Assembly: GCA_937893485.1 (NCBI GenBank)
Contig: CALBJL010000219.1
Span: 1-51,591 of the forward strand
Origin: an uncultured bacterium
GTDB lineage: Bacteria > Bacillota > Clostridia > Lachnospirales > Lachnospiraceae
DNA: 51,591 bases
Direction of reading: 5' to 3'
The translations under genes and the position numbers were made by a program. Under the pieces are notes generated by a model. It was not told where the DNA came from, ran no database searches, and was given only the letters and a program-made list of their open reading frames with translations. Shown here piece after piece: positions 43,752 through 51,591 of the stretch (its first letter is position 1; each line of letters begins with the position of its first letter).

Positions 43752-44255
43752 CTATTTGAACATCGTCCGGCAGATCTTCTTTCCGGCTTCGGTCTTGAAA
43801 ATGCGCTCATAGACGTTTTCTACCTGCTGCTTGTCCACACCGTTGATGCGGAAGCCTTCCTCAAACAGATTGACAAGGAAGTCCGCCTCGACCAGAATCT
43901 GGTAATCGATGCCGTCAATGTTTGTATAGGTGTGATGATGACCGACCAGATAGCTCACACGCTCGATGATCTTCGGGTCATAGTTCAGTTCCGCAAGCAT
44001 CTTTTCTGCGTAAGCGGGTCCCTCTTTTTCCTGCAACGGGCCCTCGCAGCTGCCGTATTTTTCTTCCGCAATGCGGATACCGATGTCATGTACGATCGTC
44101 GCCGTCTCAATCAGAAAAATCTCGTCCTCACTGAGCCCCTCCATCTTTGCGATCAGCTCGCCGAAACGATGCACTTTCATAAAATGCTGGATGCGCTCGG
44201 CATCGCCTGCATAGAAATCAATCATTTTTAACGTCAGTTCGTCTAATACGTTCAT
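43752..44255 (-). CDS. HD domain phosphohydrolase
   Basis: The small HD protein (167 residues) has metal-binding motifs His29 (MKVHRFGELIAK), HD at ATIVHDIGIRIAEEKYG, and VGHHHTYTNIDGIDYQ. It resembles the YfbR/HDIG-type hydrolases that act on nucleotides, but the substrate is unknown. AAGGAGG lies upstream of the ATG. It sits 104 bases after the PFOR gene, beyond its terminator, and is probably transcribed separately. Confidence 0.88.
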   Translation of the reverse strand: MNVLDELTLKMIDFYAGDAERIQHFMKVHRFGELIAKMEGLSEDEIFLIETATIVHDIGIRIAEEKYGSCEGPLQEKEGPAYAEKMLAELNYDPKIIERVSYLVGHHHTYTNIDGIDYQILVEADFLVNLFEEGFRINGVDKQQVENVYERIFKTEAGKKICRTMFK

Positions 44256-44303
44256 AGGTCATCCTCCTTCATATGTATCGTAGTTCCATATATATGGATA
44301 GAA

Positions 44304-44335
44304 ATACCCTGCGAGCCACTCTGCCCGCAGGGTAT
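44304..44335 (-). terminator. Terminator of the PFOR gene
   Basis: ATACCCTGCG and CGCAGGGTAT form a perfect 10-bp stem, lengthened by GC pairs with a mismatch. A short T-rich tract follows on the minus strand. Confidence 0.8.
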
Positions 44336-44359
44336 CAATCTCATTTGTGTGTGGCTGAA

Positions 44360-47300
44360 TTATTTGTATAACTCAACTAACTTCTGTAAGTGCTCGAAAC
44401 GAGCCTTTGCAGCTTCCTCAGACTCCTTGAACAGTCTCTCAGCTCTCTCAGGGAACGGCTTAACAAGACGGGTATAACGTGCCTCGTTGTGCAGGAAATC
44501 CTGATATGTGCCGTCGCCAGCCTTAGATGTTAAGGTGAACGGGTTCTTGCCCTCTGCCTTTAATGCAGGGTTGAATGAGAACAGGTTCCAGTAACCAGAA
44601 GCTACTGCCTTCTTCATCTCATCCTGGCAGTGGTTCATACCGCCCTTAGCGATACCGTGCAGCTCACAAGGAGCGTAGCCAATGATCAGGGAAGGTCCAT
44701 TGTATGCCTCAGCCTCAGCGATAGCCTTTACAGCCTGTGAAGGGTTCGCACCAAGAGCGATCTGTGCTACATATACATAACCATAGCTCATAGCGATCTC
44801 TGACAGAGACTTCTTGCCGATCTCCTTACCAGCCGCAGCGAACTGACAAACCTCACCGATGTTGGAAGCCTTAGATGCCTGTCCACCGGTGTTAGAGTAC
44901 ATCTCGGTATCGAATACCATAACGTTTACGTTCTCGCCGGAAGCAAGTACGTGATCAAGTCCGCCGAATCCGATATCGTATGCCCATCCGTCACCACCGA
45001 AGATCCATACGGATTTCTTTCCGAGATAATCCTTCTTGTCGATCGCAGCCTGTGCATCAGGACATCCTGCTGCAGCAGCCTTCTCTAACTCAGCAACGAG
45101 TGCCTTTGTAGGCTCTACGTTTGCCTTGGTGTTATCCTTGGTCTCCATGAACTTATCAAATGCAGCCTTTAACTCAGCAGATGCCTTGTCTGAGCTTGCA
45201 CAAGCCTTTGCAGACTCGATAGCCATTTCACGCAGATACTTCTGTCCAACTTCCATACCAAGACCATGCTCAGCATTGTCCTCGAACAGTGAGTTAGCCC
45301 ATGCGGGTCCCTTCTTGCTATCCTTGTTTACAGTATAAGGTGAGGTAGCTGCCGGGTTACCCCAGATAGAAGAACATCCTGTTGCGTTAGAGATGTACAT
45401 CTGCTCACCAAATAACTGGGTAATCAATCTTGCATAAGAGGTCTCAGCACATCCTGCACAAGAGCCAGAGAACTCGAGTAACGGCTGGTTGAACTGTGAT
45501 CCCTTCGGTGTAGTATCAGAAAGACCGATATCCTTCTTTCCTACGTTTGCTACTAAATAATCAAATACGGGCTGCTCTGCTGCCTGTGACTCCTGAGGAA
45601 CCATTGCGATTGCATTGGTCGGGCAGACGGTGATACACTCGCCGCATCCCATACAGTCTAACGGAGATACGCTCATCGTGTACTTGTACTCGCCAGCCTT
45701 CGGCTTCATATCTGCTAACTTGATGTTAGAAGGAGCTGCCTTTACCTCGTCATCGCTCAGTAAGAACGGACGGATGGTAGCATGTGAGCAGACAAATGCA
45801 CAGTTGTTACACTGGATACACTTCTCAGCGTCCCACTCAGGAACAGTAACGGCTGTACCACGCTTCTCGTATGCAGATGCACCAGTCTGGAACTGACCAT
45901 CCTCGATACCCTTGAATGCAGATACAGGGAGGCTGTCTCCATCCATCTTAGAGATAGGATCTAACAGCTTGTTGACCATATCTACGACCTCAGGACGACC
46001 GGTCTTCTCAGCCTTAGCAGCATCGGGAGCCGGATTCTTCCATGAATCGGGGATCTCTACCTTGTGTACAGCGTCTACACCGGCATCAATAGCCTTGTAG
46101 TTCATCTCTACGACAGCGTCACCCTTCTTTGAGTAAGACTTCTTAGCTGCCTGCTTCATGAACTCGATTGCATCGTCGATCGGCATAACGTCTGCTAACT
46201 TGAAGAAAGCAGACTGTAAGATGGTATTGGTTCTCTTGCCCATACCGATCTCGATCGCCTTGTCGATTGCGTTGATGGTGTATAACTGAATGTTGTTATC
46301 AGCGATATACTTCTTTGCCTCTGCGTTCAGATGGTGATCTAACTCCTCATCTGACCACTGGCAGTTAATCATAAATACTCCGCCCGGCTTTACATCCTGA
46401 ACCATCTTCATGCCCTGAGTCACATATGCAGGGTTGTGGCAGGCTACGAAATCTGCCTGATTGATGTAGTAAGGGCTCTTGATCGGGTTGTCACCAAAAC
46501 GCAAGTGAGAAATGGTTACACCACCGGTCTTCTTTGAGTCATACTGGAAGTATGCCTGGATATACTTATCTGTGTGGTCACCGATGATCTTTGTAGAGTT
46601 CTTGTTCGCACCTACAGTACCATCTCCGCCGAGACCCCAGAACTTGCACTCCTTGGTGCCTGCTGCTGAAGTGATCGGTGCGGGCTTAACCTCAGGTAAG
46701 CTCAGCTCAGTTACGTCATCGACGATACCGATTGTGAAACGAGCCTTCGGAGCATCCTTCTCCAGCTCTTTGTATACAGCGAATACAGATGAAGGAGGAG
46801 TATCCTTTGATCCTAATCCGTAACGTCCGCCTGTCAGGATGATGTCATTTAAGCCAGCCTCACGCAGTGTGGTAGCTACATCCAGATATAACGGCTCACC
46901 CAAAGATCCAGGCTCTTTTGTTCTGTCTAATACAGCGACCTTCTTAGCAGTCTTAGGTAATACCTTTAAGATAGCCTGTGAAGACCATGGACGATATAAA
47001 CGAACCTTGATCAGTCCGACCTTCTCACCCTTAGCTGTCAAATAATCAATAACCTCTTCTGCAACGTCACAGATAGAACCCATAGCGATGATCACGCGGT
47101 CAGCGTCCTCTGCTCCGTAGTAGTTGAACAGGTCATAGTTTGTTCCTAACTTCTCGTTGACTTTCTTCATGTACTTCTCAACAACTGCGGGAAGTGCATC
47201 ATAGAAACCGTTACATGCCTCACGATGCTGGAAGAAAACGTCACCATTCTCGTGTGAACCACGAGCTGCAGGATGCTCAGGATTTAATGCGTGATCACGG

Positions 47301-47908
47301 AACTCCTTTACAGCGTCCATCGGGCACATATCCTTCAGATCCTCATAGTCCCATTTCTCGATCTTCTGGATCTCGTGAGAGGTACGGAATCCATCGAAGA
47401 AGTTTACGAAAGGAACTTTTCCCTCTAATGCTGCACAGTGTGCAACGGGGCTTAAGTCCATAACCTCCTGAGGGTTGGTCTCTGCTAACATAGCGAAACC
47501 GGTCTGACGACAAGCGTATACGTCACTGTGATCACCGAAAATGTTCAGTGCGTGTGAAGATACGGTACGTGCAGATACGTGGAATACAGAAGGTAAATTC
47601 TCACCTGCGATCTTGTACATGTTGGGGATCATCAGTAATAATCCCTGCGAAGCGGTAAAGGTAGTTGTCAAAGCACCTGCTGCAAGGGAACCGTGTACGG
47701 TACCTGCTGCGCCGGCCTCAGACTCCATCTCTACGACCTTAACGGTATTTCCAAAAATGTTCTTCTGTCCTGCTGCTGACCACTGATCGACTGTATCAGC
47801 CATCGGAGAAGACGGTGTGATAGGATAGATACCAGCTACTTCGGTGTAAGCATAAGCTACATGAGCGGCAGCGGTATTACCATCCATTGACTGTTTTGCT
47901 CTGGGCAT
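44360..47908 (-). CDS. nifJ: Pyruvate:ferredoxin (flavodoxin) oxidoreductase
   Basis: The single-chain PFOR is 1,182 residues, the usual length for the homodimeric enzyme. It oxidises pyruvate with CoA to acetyl-CoA and CO2, reducing ferredoxin or flavodoxin. Visible are the pyrimidine domain with YPITPSSPMAD, the CoA-side domain, two ferredoxin clusters near 690-755 (CIQCNNCAFVCSHATI and CMGCGECITVCPTNAI), and the TPP domain with SCAGCAE, NATGCSSIWG and GGDGWAYDIGFGG. Start at 47908 has AGGAGG 8 bases upstream. Codon use is strongly biased, as for a highly expressed gene. The flavodoxin at 20342 may replace ferredoxin when iron is low. Confidence 0.97.
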   Translation of the reverse strand: MPRAKQSMDGNTAAAHVAYAYTEVAGIYPITPSSPMADTVDQWSAAGQKNIFGNTVKVVEMESEAGAAGTVHGSLAAGALTTTFTASQGLLLMIPNMYKIAGENLPSVFHVSARTVSSHALNIFGDHSDVYACRQTGFAMLAETNPQEVMDLSPVAHCAALEGKVPFVNFFDGFRTSHEIQKIEKWDYEDLKDMCPMDAVKEFRDHALNPEHPAARGSHENGDVFFQHREACNGFYDALPAVVEKYMKKVNEKLGTNYDLFNYYGAEDADRVIIAMGSICDVAEEVIDYLTAKGEKVGLIKVRLYRPWSSQAILKVLPKTAKKVAVLDRTKEPGSLGEPLYLDVATTLREAGLNDIILTGGRYGLGSKDTPPSSVFAVYKELEKDAPKARFTIGIVDDVTELSLPEVKPAPITSAAGTKECKFWGLGGDGTVGANKNSTKIIGDHTDKYIQAYFQYDSKKTGGVTISHLRFGDNPIKSPYYINQADFVACHNPAYVTQGMKMVQDVKPGGVFMINCQWSDEELDHHLNAEAKKYIADNNIQLYTINAIDKAIEIGMGKRTNTILQSAFFKLADVMPIDDAIEFMKQAAKKSYSKKGDAVVEMNYKAIDAGVDAVHKVEIPDSWKNPAPDAAKAEKTGRPEVVDMVNKLLDPISKMDGDSLPVSAFKGIEDGQFQTGASAYEKRGTAVTVPEWDAEKCIQCNNCAFVCSHATIRPFLLSDDEVKAAPSNIKLADMKPKAGEYKYTMSVSPLDCMGCGECITVCPTNAIAMVPQESQAAEQPVFDYLVANVGKKDIGLSDTTPKGSQFNQPLLEFSGSCAGCAETSYARLITQLFGEQMYISNATGCSSIWGNPAATSPYTVNKDSKKGPAWANSLFEDNAEHGLGMEVGQKYLREMAIESAKACASSDKASAELKAAFDKFMETKDNTKANVEPTKALVAELEKAAAAGCPDAQAAIDKKDYLGKKSVWIFGGDGWAYDIGFGGLDHVLASGENVNVMVFDTEMYSNTGGQASKASNIGEVCQFAAAGKEIGKKSLSEIAMSYGYVYVAQIALGANPSQAVKAIAEAEAYNGPSLIIGYAPCELHGIAKGGMNHCQDEMKKAVASGYWNLFSFNPALKAEGKNPFTLTSKAGDGTYQDFLHNEARYTRLVKPFPERAERLFKESEEAAKARFEHLQKLVELYK

Positions 47909-47975
47909 TGGTATATCCTCCTTTATTGTTCGCGCCGAATTTCGACACATGTTTTGTCATATCGACCTACCATAT

Positions 47976-48004
47976 ATATTAGCATTTATTTTTTCGATTG
48001 TAAA
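47976..48004 (-). promoter_or_regulatory. PFOR promoter
   Basis: TTTACA (47999-48004) and TAATAT (47976-47981) on the minus strand, spacer 17. Confidence 0.7.
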
Positions 48005-48037
48005 GGTTCGAGGCTGTACTAAACGAAGTGCAAAAAT

Positions 48038-48082
48038 ACGGCAGGCTACTGTTCACGCCTTGCGCAAATAGCAGCCTGCCGT
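48038..48082 (-). terminator. Terminator of the ABC-F gene
   Basis: ACGGCAGGCTACT and AGCAGCCTGCCGT form a long stem with one mismatch, followed on the minus strand by ATTTTTGC. Confidence 0.9.
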
Positions 48083-48108
48083 TATCAATCCCCCTAGGGG
48101 CTATTATT

Positions 48109-49752
48109 TTAGTTATCCTCCGAATCACTCTCGGACATTGAGTAAACGGCTCTCTTTCTTGCCATCTCGTCGCTCTCGAGGTATTCGTCGTAGGTCGTGA
48201 TCTTGTCGATGATCGATCCGTCCGGCATGAACTCAATGATGCGGTTTGCCGTGGTCTGTACAACCTGATGGTCACGCGATGCAAACAGCAGCACGCCGGG
48301 GAACTTGATCATTCCGTTATTTAATGCGGTGATACTCTCCATATCCAGATGGTCAGTCGGCTCATCCAGAATCAGCACGTTTGAGCCCTCGATCATCATG
48401 CGTGATAACAGCACGCGCACTTTCTCACCACCGGAGAGCACCTTCATGCGCTTCATGCCGTCCTCACCTGCAAACAGCATACGTCCGAGGAATCCACGTA
48501 CATAGGTCGCATCCTTGATCTCTGAAAACTGGGTCAGCCAGTCGGTGATCGCCAGATCATTGTCGTTAAAGATTGCTGAGTTGTCCTTCGGGAAATAGGA
48601 CTGGCTCGTGGTCACGCCCCATTTATAATTTCCCTCATCCGGCTCCATCTCGCCTGCGAGAATCTTAAATAATGTCGTCTTTGCCAGCTCGTTGCTGCCG
48701 ACAAACGCGATCTTGTCGTCATGACCCATGATAAAGGACACATCATTTAATATCTTGACACCATCGATCGTCTTGCTGATGTTGTGCACTTCCAGCACTT
48801 CGTTTCCGATCTCACGGTTCGGACGGAAATCGATATAAGGATATTTACGGCTGGACGGCTTCATCTCGTCAAGCTGGATCTTCTCTAACGCACGCTTACG
48901 TGAAGTCGCCTGCTTTGATTTGGAAGCATTTGCAGAGAATCGTGAAATAAACTCCTGCAGCTCCTTGATCTTTTCCTCTTTCTTTTTGTTGGCTTCCTTC
49001 ATCTGCTTGATCAGAAGCTGGCTGGACTCATACCAGAAATCATAGTTTCCTGCATAGAGCTGAATCTTGCCATAATCGATGTCTGCCGTATGGGTACATA
49101 CTTTATTTAAGAAATAACGGTCATGCGATACCACGATCACGGTATTTTCAAAGTTAATGAGGAACTCCTCCAGCCATGCGATCGCATCGAGATCCAAGTG
49201 GTTTGTCGGCTCGTCGAGCAACAGAATATCCGGATTTCCGAACAATGCCTGTGCCAGCAGCACCTTGACCTTGAGCGCGCCCGGCAGATCCTTCATCAGC
49301 GTATAATGATCCTCGGTCGGGATGCCCAGTCCGTTGAGCAGCATCGCCGCATCACTCTCCGCATTCCAGCCGTCCATCTCTGCAAATTCCGCCTCGAGCT
49401 CACTCGCACGGATACCGTCCTCATCGGTAAAATCCTCTTTCATATAGATCGCGTCTTTTTCTTTTGAAATATCGTACAGTCTCTGATTTCCCATAATGAC
49501 CGTATCGAGCACGCTGTACTCGTCATACTGGAAATGATCCTGCTTTAAGAAAGAAAGGCGCTGACCGGGTGTGATGACGACATCTCCGCTCGTTGGCTCC
49601 AGCTCACCGGTCAATATTTTCAAAAACGTTGACTTTCCGGCACCATTCGCACCGATCAGTCCGTAACAGTTGCCCTCGGTAAATTTAATATTTACATCTT
49701 CAAACAGGGCTTTTTTCCCAAGTCGTAAACTTACGTTATTTGCACTAATCAT
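48109..49752 (-). CDS. ABC-F family ATPase (YkpA/YbiT-like)
   Basis: The 547-residue protein has two ABC cassettes and no membrane domain, as in ribosome-acting ABC-F proteins. Cassette 1 has Walker A GANGAGKST and Walker B ILLLDEPTNHLD, but its signature reads LPGALKVKVLL rather than LSGG. Cassette 2 has LSGGEKVRVLL and LILDEPTDHLD, but Walker A is GSNELAKTT and the switch region SRDHQVVQTT lacks the usual SHD. A coiled linker rich in Lys and Glu joins them. The changes resemble the YkpA/YbiT subgroup. The role is presumably in translation or ribosome quality, not transport. Promoter at 49797-49824. Confidence 0.9.
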   Translation of the reverse strand: MISANNVSLRLGKKALFEDVNIKFTEGNCYGLIGANGAGKSTFLKILTGELEPTSGDVVITPGQRLSFLKQDHFQYDEYSVLDTVIMGNQRLYDISKEKDAIYMKEDFTDEDGIRASELEAEFAEMDGWNAESDAAMLLNGLGIPTEDHYTLMKDLPGALKVKVLLAQALFGNPDILLLDEPTNHLDLDAIAWLEEFLINFENTVIVVSHDRYFLNKVCTHTADIDYGKIQLYAGNYDFWYESSQLLIKQMKEANKKKEEKIKELQEFISRFSANASKSKQATSRKRALEKIQLDEMKPSSRKYPYIDFRPNREIGNEVLEVHNISKTIDGVKILNDVSFIMGHDDKIAFVGSNELAKTTLFKILAGEMEPDEGNYKWGVTTSQSYFPKDNSAIFNDNDLAITDWLTQFSEIKDATYVRGFLGRMLFAGEDGMKRMKVLSGGEKVRVLLSRMMIEGSNVLILDEPTDHLDMESITALNNGMIKFPGVLLFASRDHQVVQTTANRIIEFMPDGSIIDKITTYDEYLESDEMARKRAVYSMSESDSEDN

Positions 49753-49796
49753 GATTCAACCTCGTATGTTACCTGTATTTTTAGACACCAGATTTC

Positions 49797-49824
49797 ATTA
49801 TACATAAAGTTATGGATTTTGCAA
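49797..49824 (-). promoter_or_regulatory. ABC-F gene promoter
   Basis: TTGCAA (49819-49824) and TATAAT (49797-49802) on the minus strand, spacer 16. Confidence 0.7.
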
Positions 49825-49889
49825 GCGAAAACGCCGAAAACCTGCGGAATCTGCCGTCGGCAGCTTTTTTCGGATGCATGACAACGCAA

Positions 49890-49924
49890 AACAAGAGCAG
49901 TCCATTGATATGACTACTCTTGTT
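49890..49924 (-). terminator. Terminator of the FliD-like gene
   Basis: AACAAGAGCAGTC pairs with GACTACTCTTGTT (one mismatch), followed by TTGCG on the minus strand. A further short hairpin CTGCC/GGCAG with a T6 run reads on the plus strand at 49852-49870. Confidence 0.7.
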
Positions 49925-49938
49925 CATCCATTTCGTAT

Positions 49939-50691
49939 TTAGAAGTATGAGTTATACAGTGAACCCTGCATATAAGCACTGCCATAGCTGCCGTACTTGT
50001 TGTAGGTATTCGCCTGCTTTGCCTCCATGTCTGCATAGGAATTCGCCATTGCAGACTTGGTCGCGATCGTATAAGCATAAGAACCGGTTCCGTTAAACAG
50101 GCTCTTTGCGACACTCATATCGGACTTTTTAAATGTGTCCTCATCGATAGAGAGGCGGCTGTCAGATCCGATCGTGATGCCGACCTTGCTCAGCATATTT
50201 GCCTCCATCTTTGTGTAGTTGACCATGCTGGTCATGCTGTTGGTAATCTTGGAATCCGAAGACTTCTCCGTTGCCTTCAGCACATCATTGTAATCGTCCA
50301 CAAAGCTCTTTACTTTTTTGTAGATCGCATCCGTGTCATAATCTGTTGTCGTCTTTCCGCTCTCATCCGTCACAGTCTTTTTCTTGAACACGGATTTTGA
50401 ACCGGTCGTGTACAGCTCCTTGCCGGAAGCAGTCAGCGCATCCGTTGAACTCTGCAATTCTTTGATCGTAGCGGTGCTGTCTGCTGCGGTTGAAGTGTTT
50501 GCCTTCTTGGTCACTTTATTATAAGAAGACTTCACCGCATCATTGTCCACGTTGTTGTAATATGCCCGAAGCAGCTTGCCGTAAGAACCGTTGCGGATCG
50601 CACTGTAGTCTGATAAAAGATTGCTCATTCCGGAAGAACTGCTGCTATTTAAGCTGGAAAATAAAGTATTGATGTTATAATTAAAATTCAT
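49939..50691 (-). CDS. Orphan protein resembling the C-terminal domain of FliD (flagellar cap)
   Basis: The 250-residue protein is rich in Ser, Thr, Asn and Tyr and starts MNFNYNINTLFSSL. Its middle and end match the FliD C-terminal layout: FVDDYNDVL (about 130), a helical stretch, then SKVGITIGSDSRLSIDEDTF and a following block VAKSLFNGTGSYAYTIA. No signal peptide or membrane helix is seen. FliD itself is much longer and lies in flagellar operons, whereas no flagellar gene adjoins this one. It may be a secreted or surface structural protein in a non-flagellar setting, or a distant flagellar accessory. AAGGAG lies upstream of the ATG. Confidence 0.75.
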   Translation of the reverse strand: MNFNYNINTLFSSLNSSSSSGMSNLLSDYSAIRNGSYGKLLRAYYNNVDNDAVKSSYNKVTKKANTSTAADSTATIKELQSSTDALTASGKELYTTGSKSVFKKKTVTDESGKTTTDYDTDAIYKKVKSFVDDYNDVLKATEKSSDSKITNSMTSMVNYTKMEANMLSKVGITIGSDSRLSIDEDTFKKSDMSVAKSLFNGTGSYAYTIATKSAMANSYADMEAKQANTYNKYGSYGSAYMQGSLYNSYF

Positions 50692-50865
50692 GCTCCTGTC
50701 ACTCCTTTGATTGATACTCGAAATCAGATCGACTTCGGTGGAACAGACATCCGTGTCTTACATTATCTTATACTTCTCATTACTATTATCGGCAGACTCC
50801 GCCACCTTCTTAACCCTATTGTATACGCATGAATTGAAGAATGCAAGGGGTTTTATAAGAATCTT

Positions 50866-51591
50866 TTATCCCATGAAATATTCGCACTGATGATAATAAA
50901 TCTCTGCCTCATGCTCCATCAAAGATACCAGCAGATCCGTTTTCTGTTCTTCCCTATACTGCTTCAAACCGTCAATATATAGATTCCTGTGATCGTCCAA
51001 AATAAGAAACGGCTTGATTTCTTCTGACTTTAAGCTCTCCCGAAAGAGAATCATCCGACCGGTTCTGCCATTACCGTCCTGAAACGGATGGATAGATTCA
51101 TAGCGGGCATGAAATTCTGCAAGCACCCTGATCGTTTTTTCCTGTCTGTGATACCAGTCCAATAACTTTTCCATTTCTGTCGGAACATCCTTCGGATGTG
51201 TGGTTTGATACATTCCGACCATATTTGGACGTTCCTTATAATCACCAATCGCATATCCATTCGCCCGGTCTTCAAACACACCGGATTTTAACTCATGATG
51301 GAACCGTTTGATTAAATCCTGTGACAAATCATGATCGAATGTATCCAGCATATAATTGAACATCAAAAAATGCCCATTCATTTCTTCCACATCTTTTGCA
51401 CGGTAATAATCGTCACTTTTCGGCAATGTTCCGGTATCAAACAGCGATGCCGTCTGTTCGGGAGTCAGTGTGCTTCCCTCAATTTTATTGGAATTATATG
51501 CCATAGTGCGCTGTGTATAGGCATATACACCGGAACGGTCAAAACGTTTTCTTTCTATCAAAAAACGATTGACAAGCCACTCTTTGTAGTT
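50866..51591 (-). CDS. Fic family protein (partial)
   Basis: The open frame continues off the window end, so the N-terminus is missing; 242 codons are visible. It has the core Fic motif HPFQDGNGRTGR, with His as catalytic base, and an upstream inhibitory-type helix motif SNKIEGSTL, fitting (S/T)xxxE(G/N). Fic enzymes transfer AMP or other phosphate-containing groups to target proteins; the inhibitory helix keeps the enzyme off until released. This arrangement is the class II type, with the inhibitory motif in the same chain. The target is unknown. The C-terminus ends at 50866. Confidence 0.9.
   Translation of the reverse strand, partial: NYKEWLVNRFLIERKRFDRSGVYAYTQRTMAYNSNKIEGSTLTPEQTASLFDTGTLPKSDDYYRAKDVEEMNGHFLMFNYMLDTFDHDLSQDLIKRFHHELKSGVFEDRANGYAIGDYKERPNMVGMYQTTHPKDVPTEMEKLLDWYHRQEKTIRVLAEFHARYESIHPFQDGNGRTGRMILFRESLKSEEIKPFLILDDHRNLYIDGLKQYREEQKTDLLVSLMEHEAEIYYHQCEYFMG

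Overview
The window looks like the chromosome of a gut anaerobe of the Clostridia, most likely a Lachnospiraceae. The signs are AGGAGG ribosome sites, a single-chain pyruvate:ferredoxin oxidoreductase, a group-B-like [FeFe] hydrogenase, DUF3793/flavodoxin and DUF6110 genes, a bile salt hydrolase and an oleate hydratase. Genus is not assignable by eye. Nearly all genes are on the minus strand; only three (a second O-acetylhomoserine sulfhydrylase, a ZIP transporter, an S1-domain protein) are on plus. No rRNA, tRNA, CRISPR array, prophage or intact transposase was seen.

Layout. 0-4.6 kb: operon hflK-hflC-moxR-DUF58-transglutaminase-like gene, the last cut by the window start. 4.6-8.1 kb: cysK, metY and an Rrf2 regulator, then a 420-bp MITE-like element with 12-bp flanking repeats. 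8.2-14.4 kb: histidine phosphatase, [FeFe] hydrogenase, TrkH/TrkA potassium uptake, ketopantoate reductase family. 14.5-18.6 kb: DUF3877-like gene, PIN/NYN-like protein, second OAH sulfhydrylase, YbhN-type membrane protein. 18.6-23.9 kb: metal island with a Fur-domain/HD-GYP fusion, DUF3793, flavodoxin, P1B-type ATPase, DUF6110 and HMA protein. 24-28 kb: oleate hydratase, AGCS symporter, decayed iolG. 28.2-32.7 kb: SEC-C/SNF2/SWIM operon behind a leader built of repeated hairpin modules. 32.9-37 kb: S8 peptidase, ZIP transporter, bile salt hydrolase with translationally coupled cupin. 37.2-40.9 kb: iscS-iscU, S1 protein, flavin reductase. 40.9-51.6 kb: CBS-type pyrophosphatase, coiled-coil membrane protein, HD protein, PFOR, ABC-F ATPase, FliD-like orphan, Fic protein cut by the window end.

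The strongest new signal is a four-member regulon. A 16-bp palindrome GTTAG-N6-CTAAC overlaps the -10 or start site of four promoters: the Fur/HD-GYP gene, flavodoxin-DUF3793, HMA-DUF6110-P1B ATPase, and the ZIP transporter 11 kb or more away. The genes and operator positions suggest metal-dependent repression, perhaps of iron supply and iron sparing. The Fur/HD-GYP fusion, itself behind such an operator, is an unusual one-chain link between a metalloregulator DNA-binding domain and a cyclic-dinucleotide phosphodiesterase-type domain.

A second circuit involves an 11-bp motif, ATTTCCTACTT. Two inverted copies bracket the metY promoter next to the Rrf2 gene, and a third lies upstream of the Fur/HD-GYP promoter, hinting at sulfur/Fe-S cross-talk. 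The three-gene SEC-C/SNF2/SWIM operon with its repeat-rich leader is the best candidate for an uncharacterised nucleic-acid-directed system. All functions are read from sequence motifs; no searches were run.
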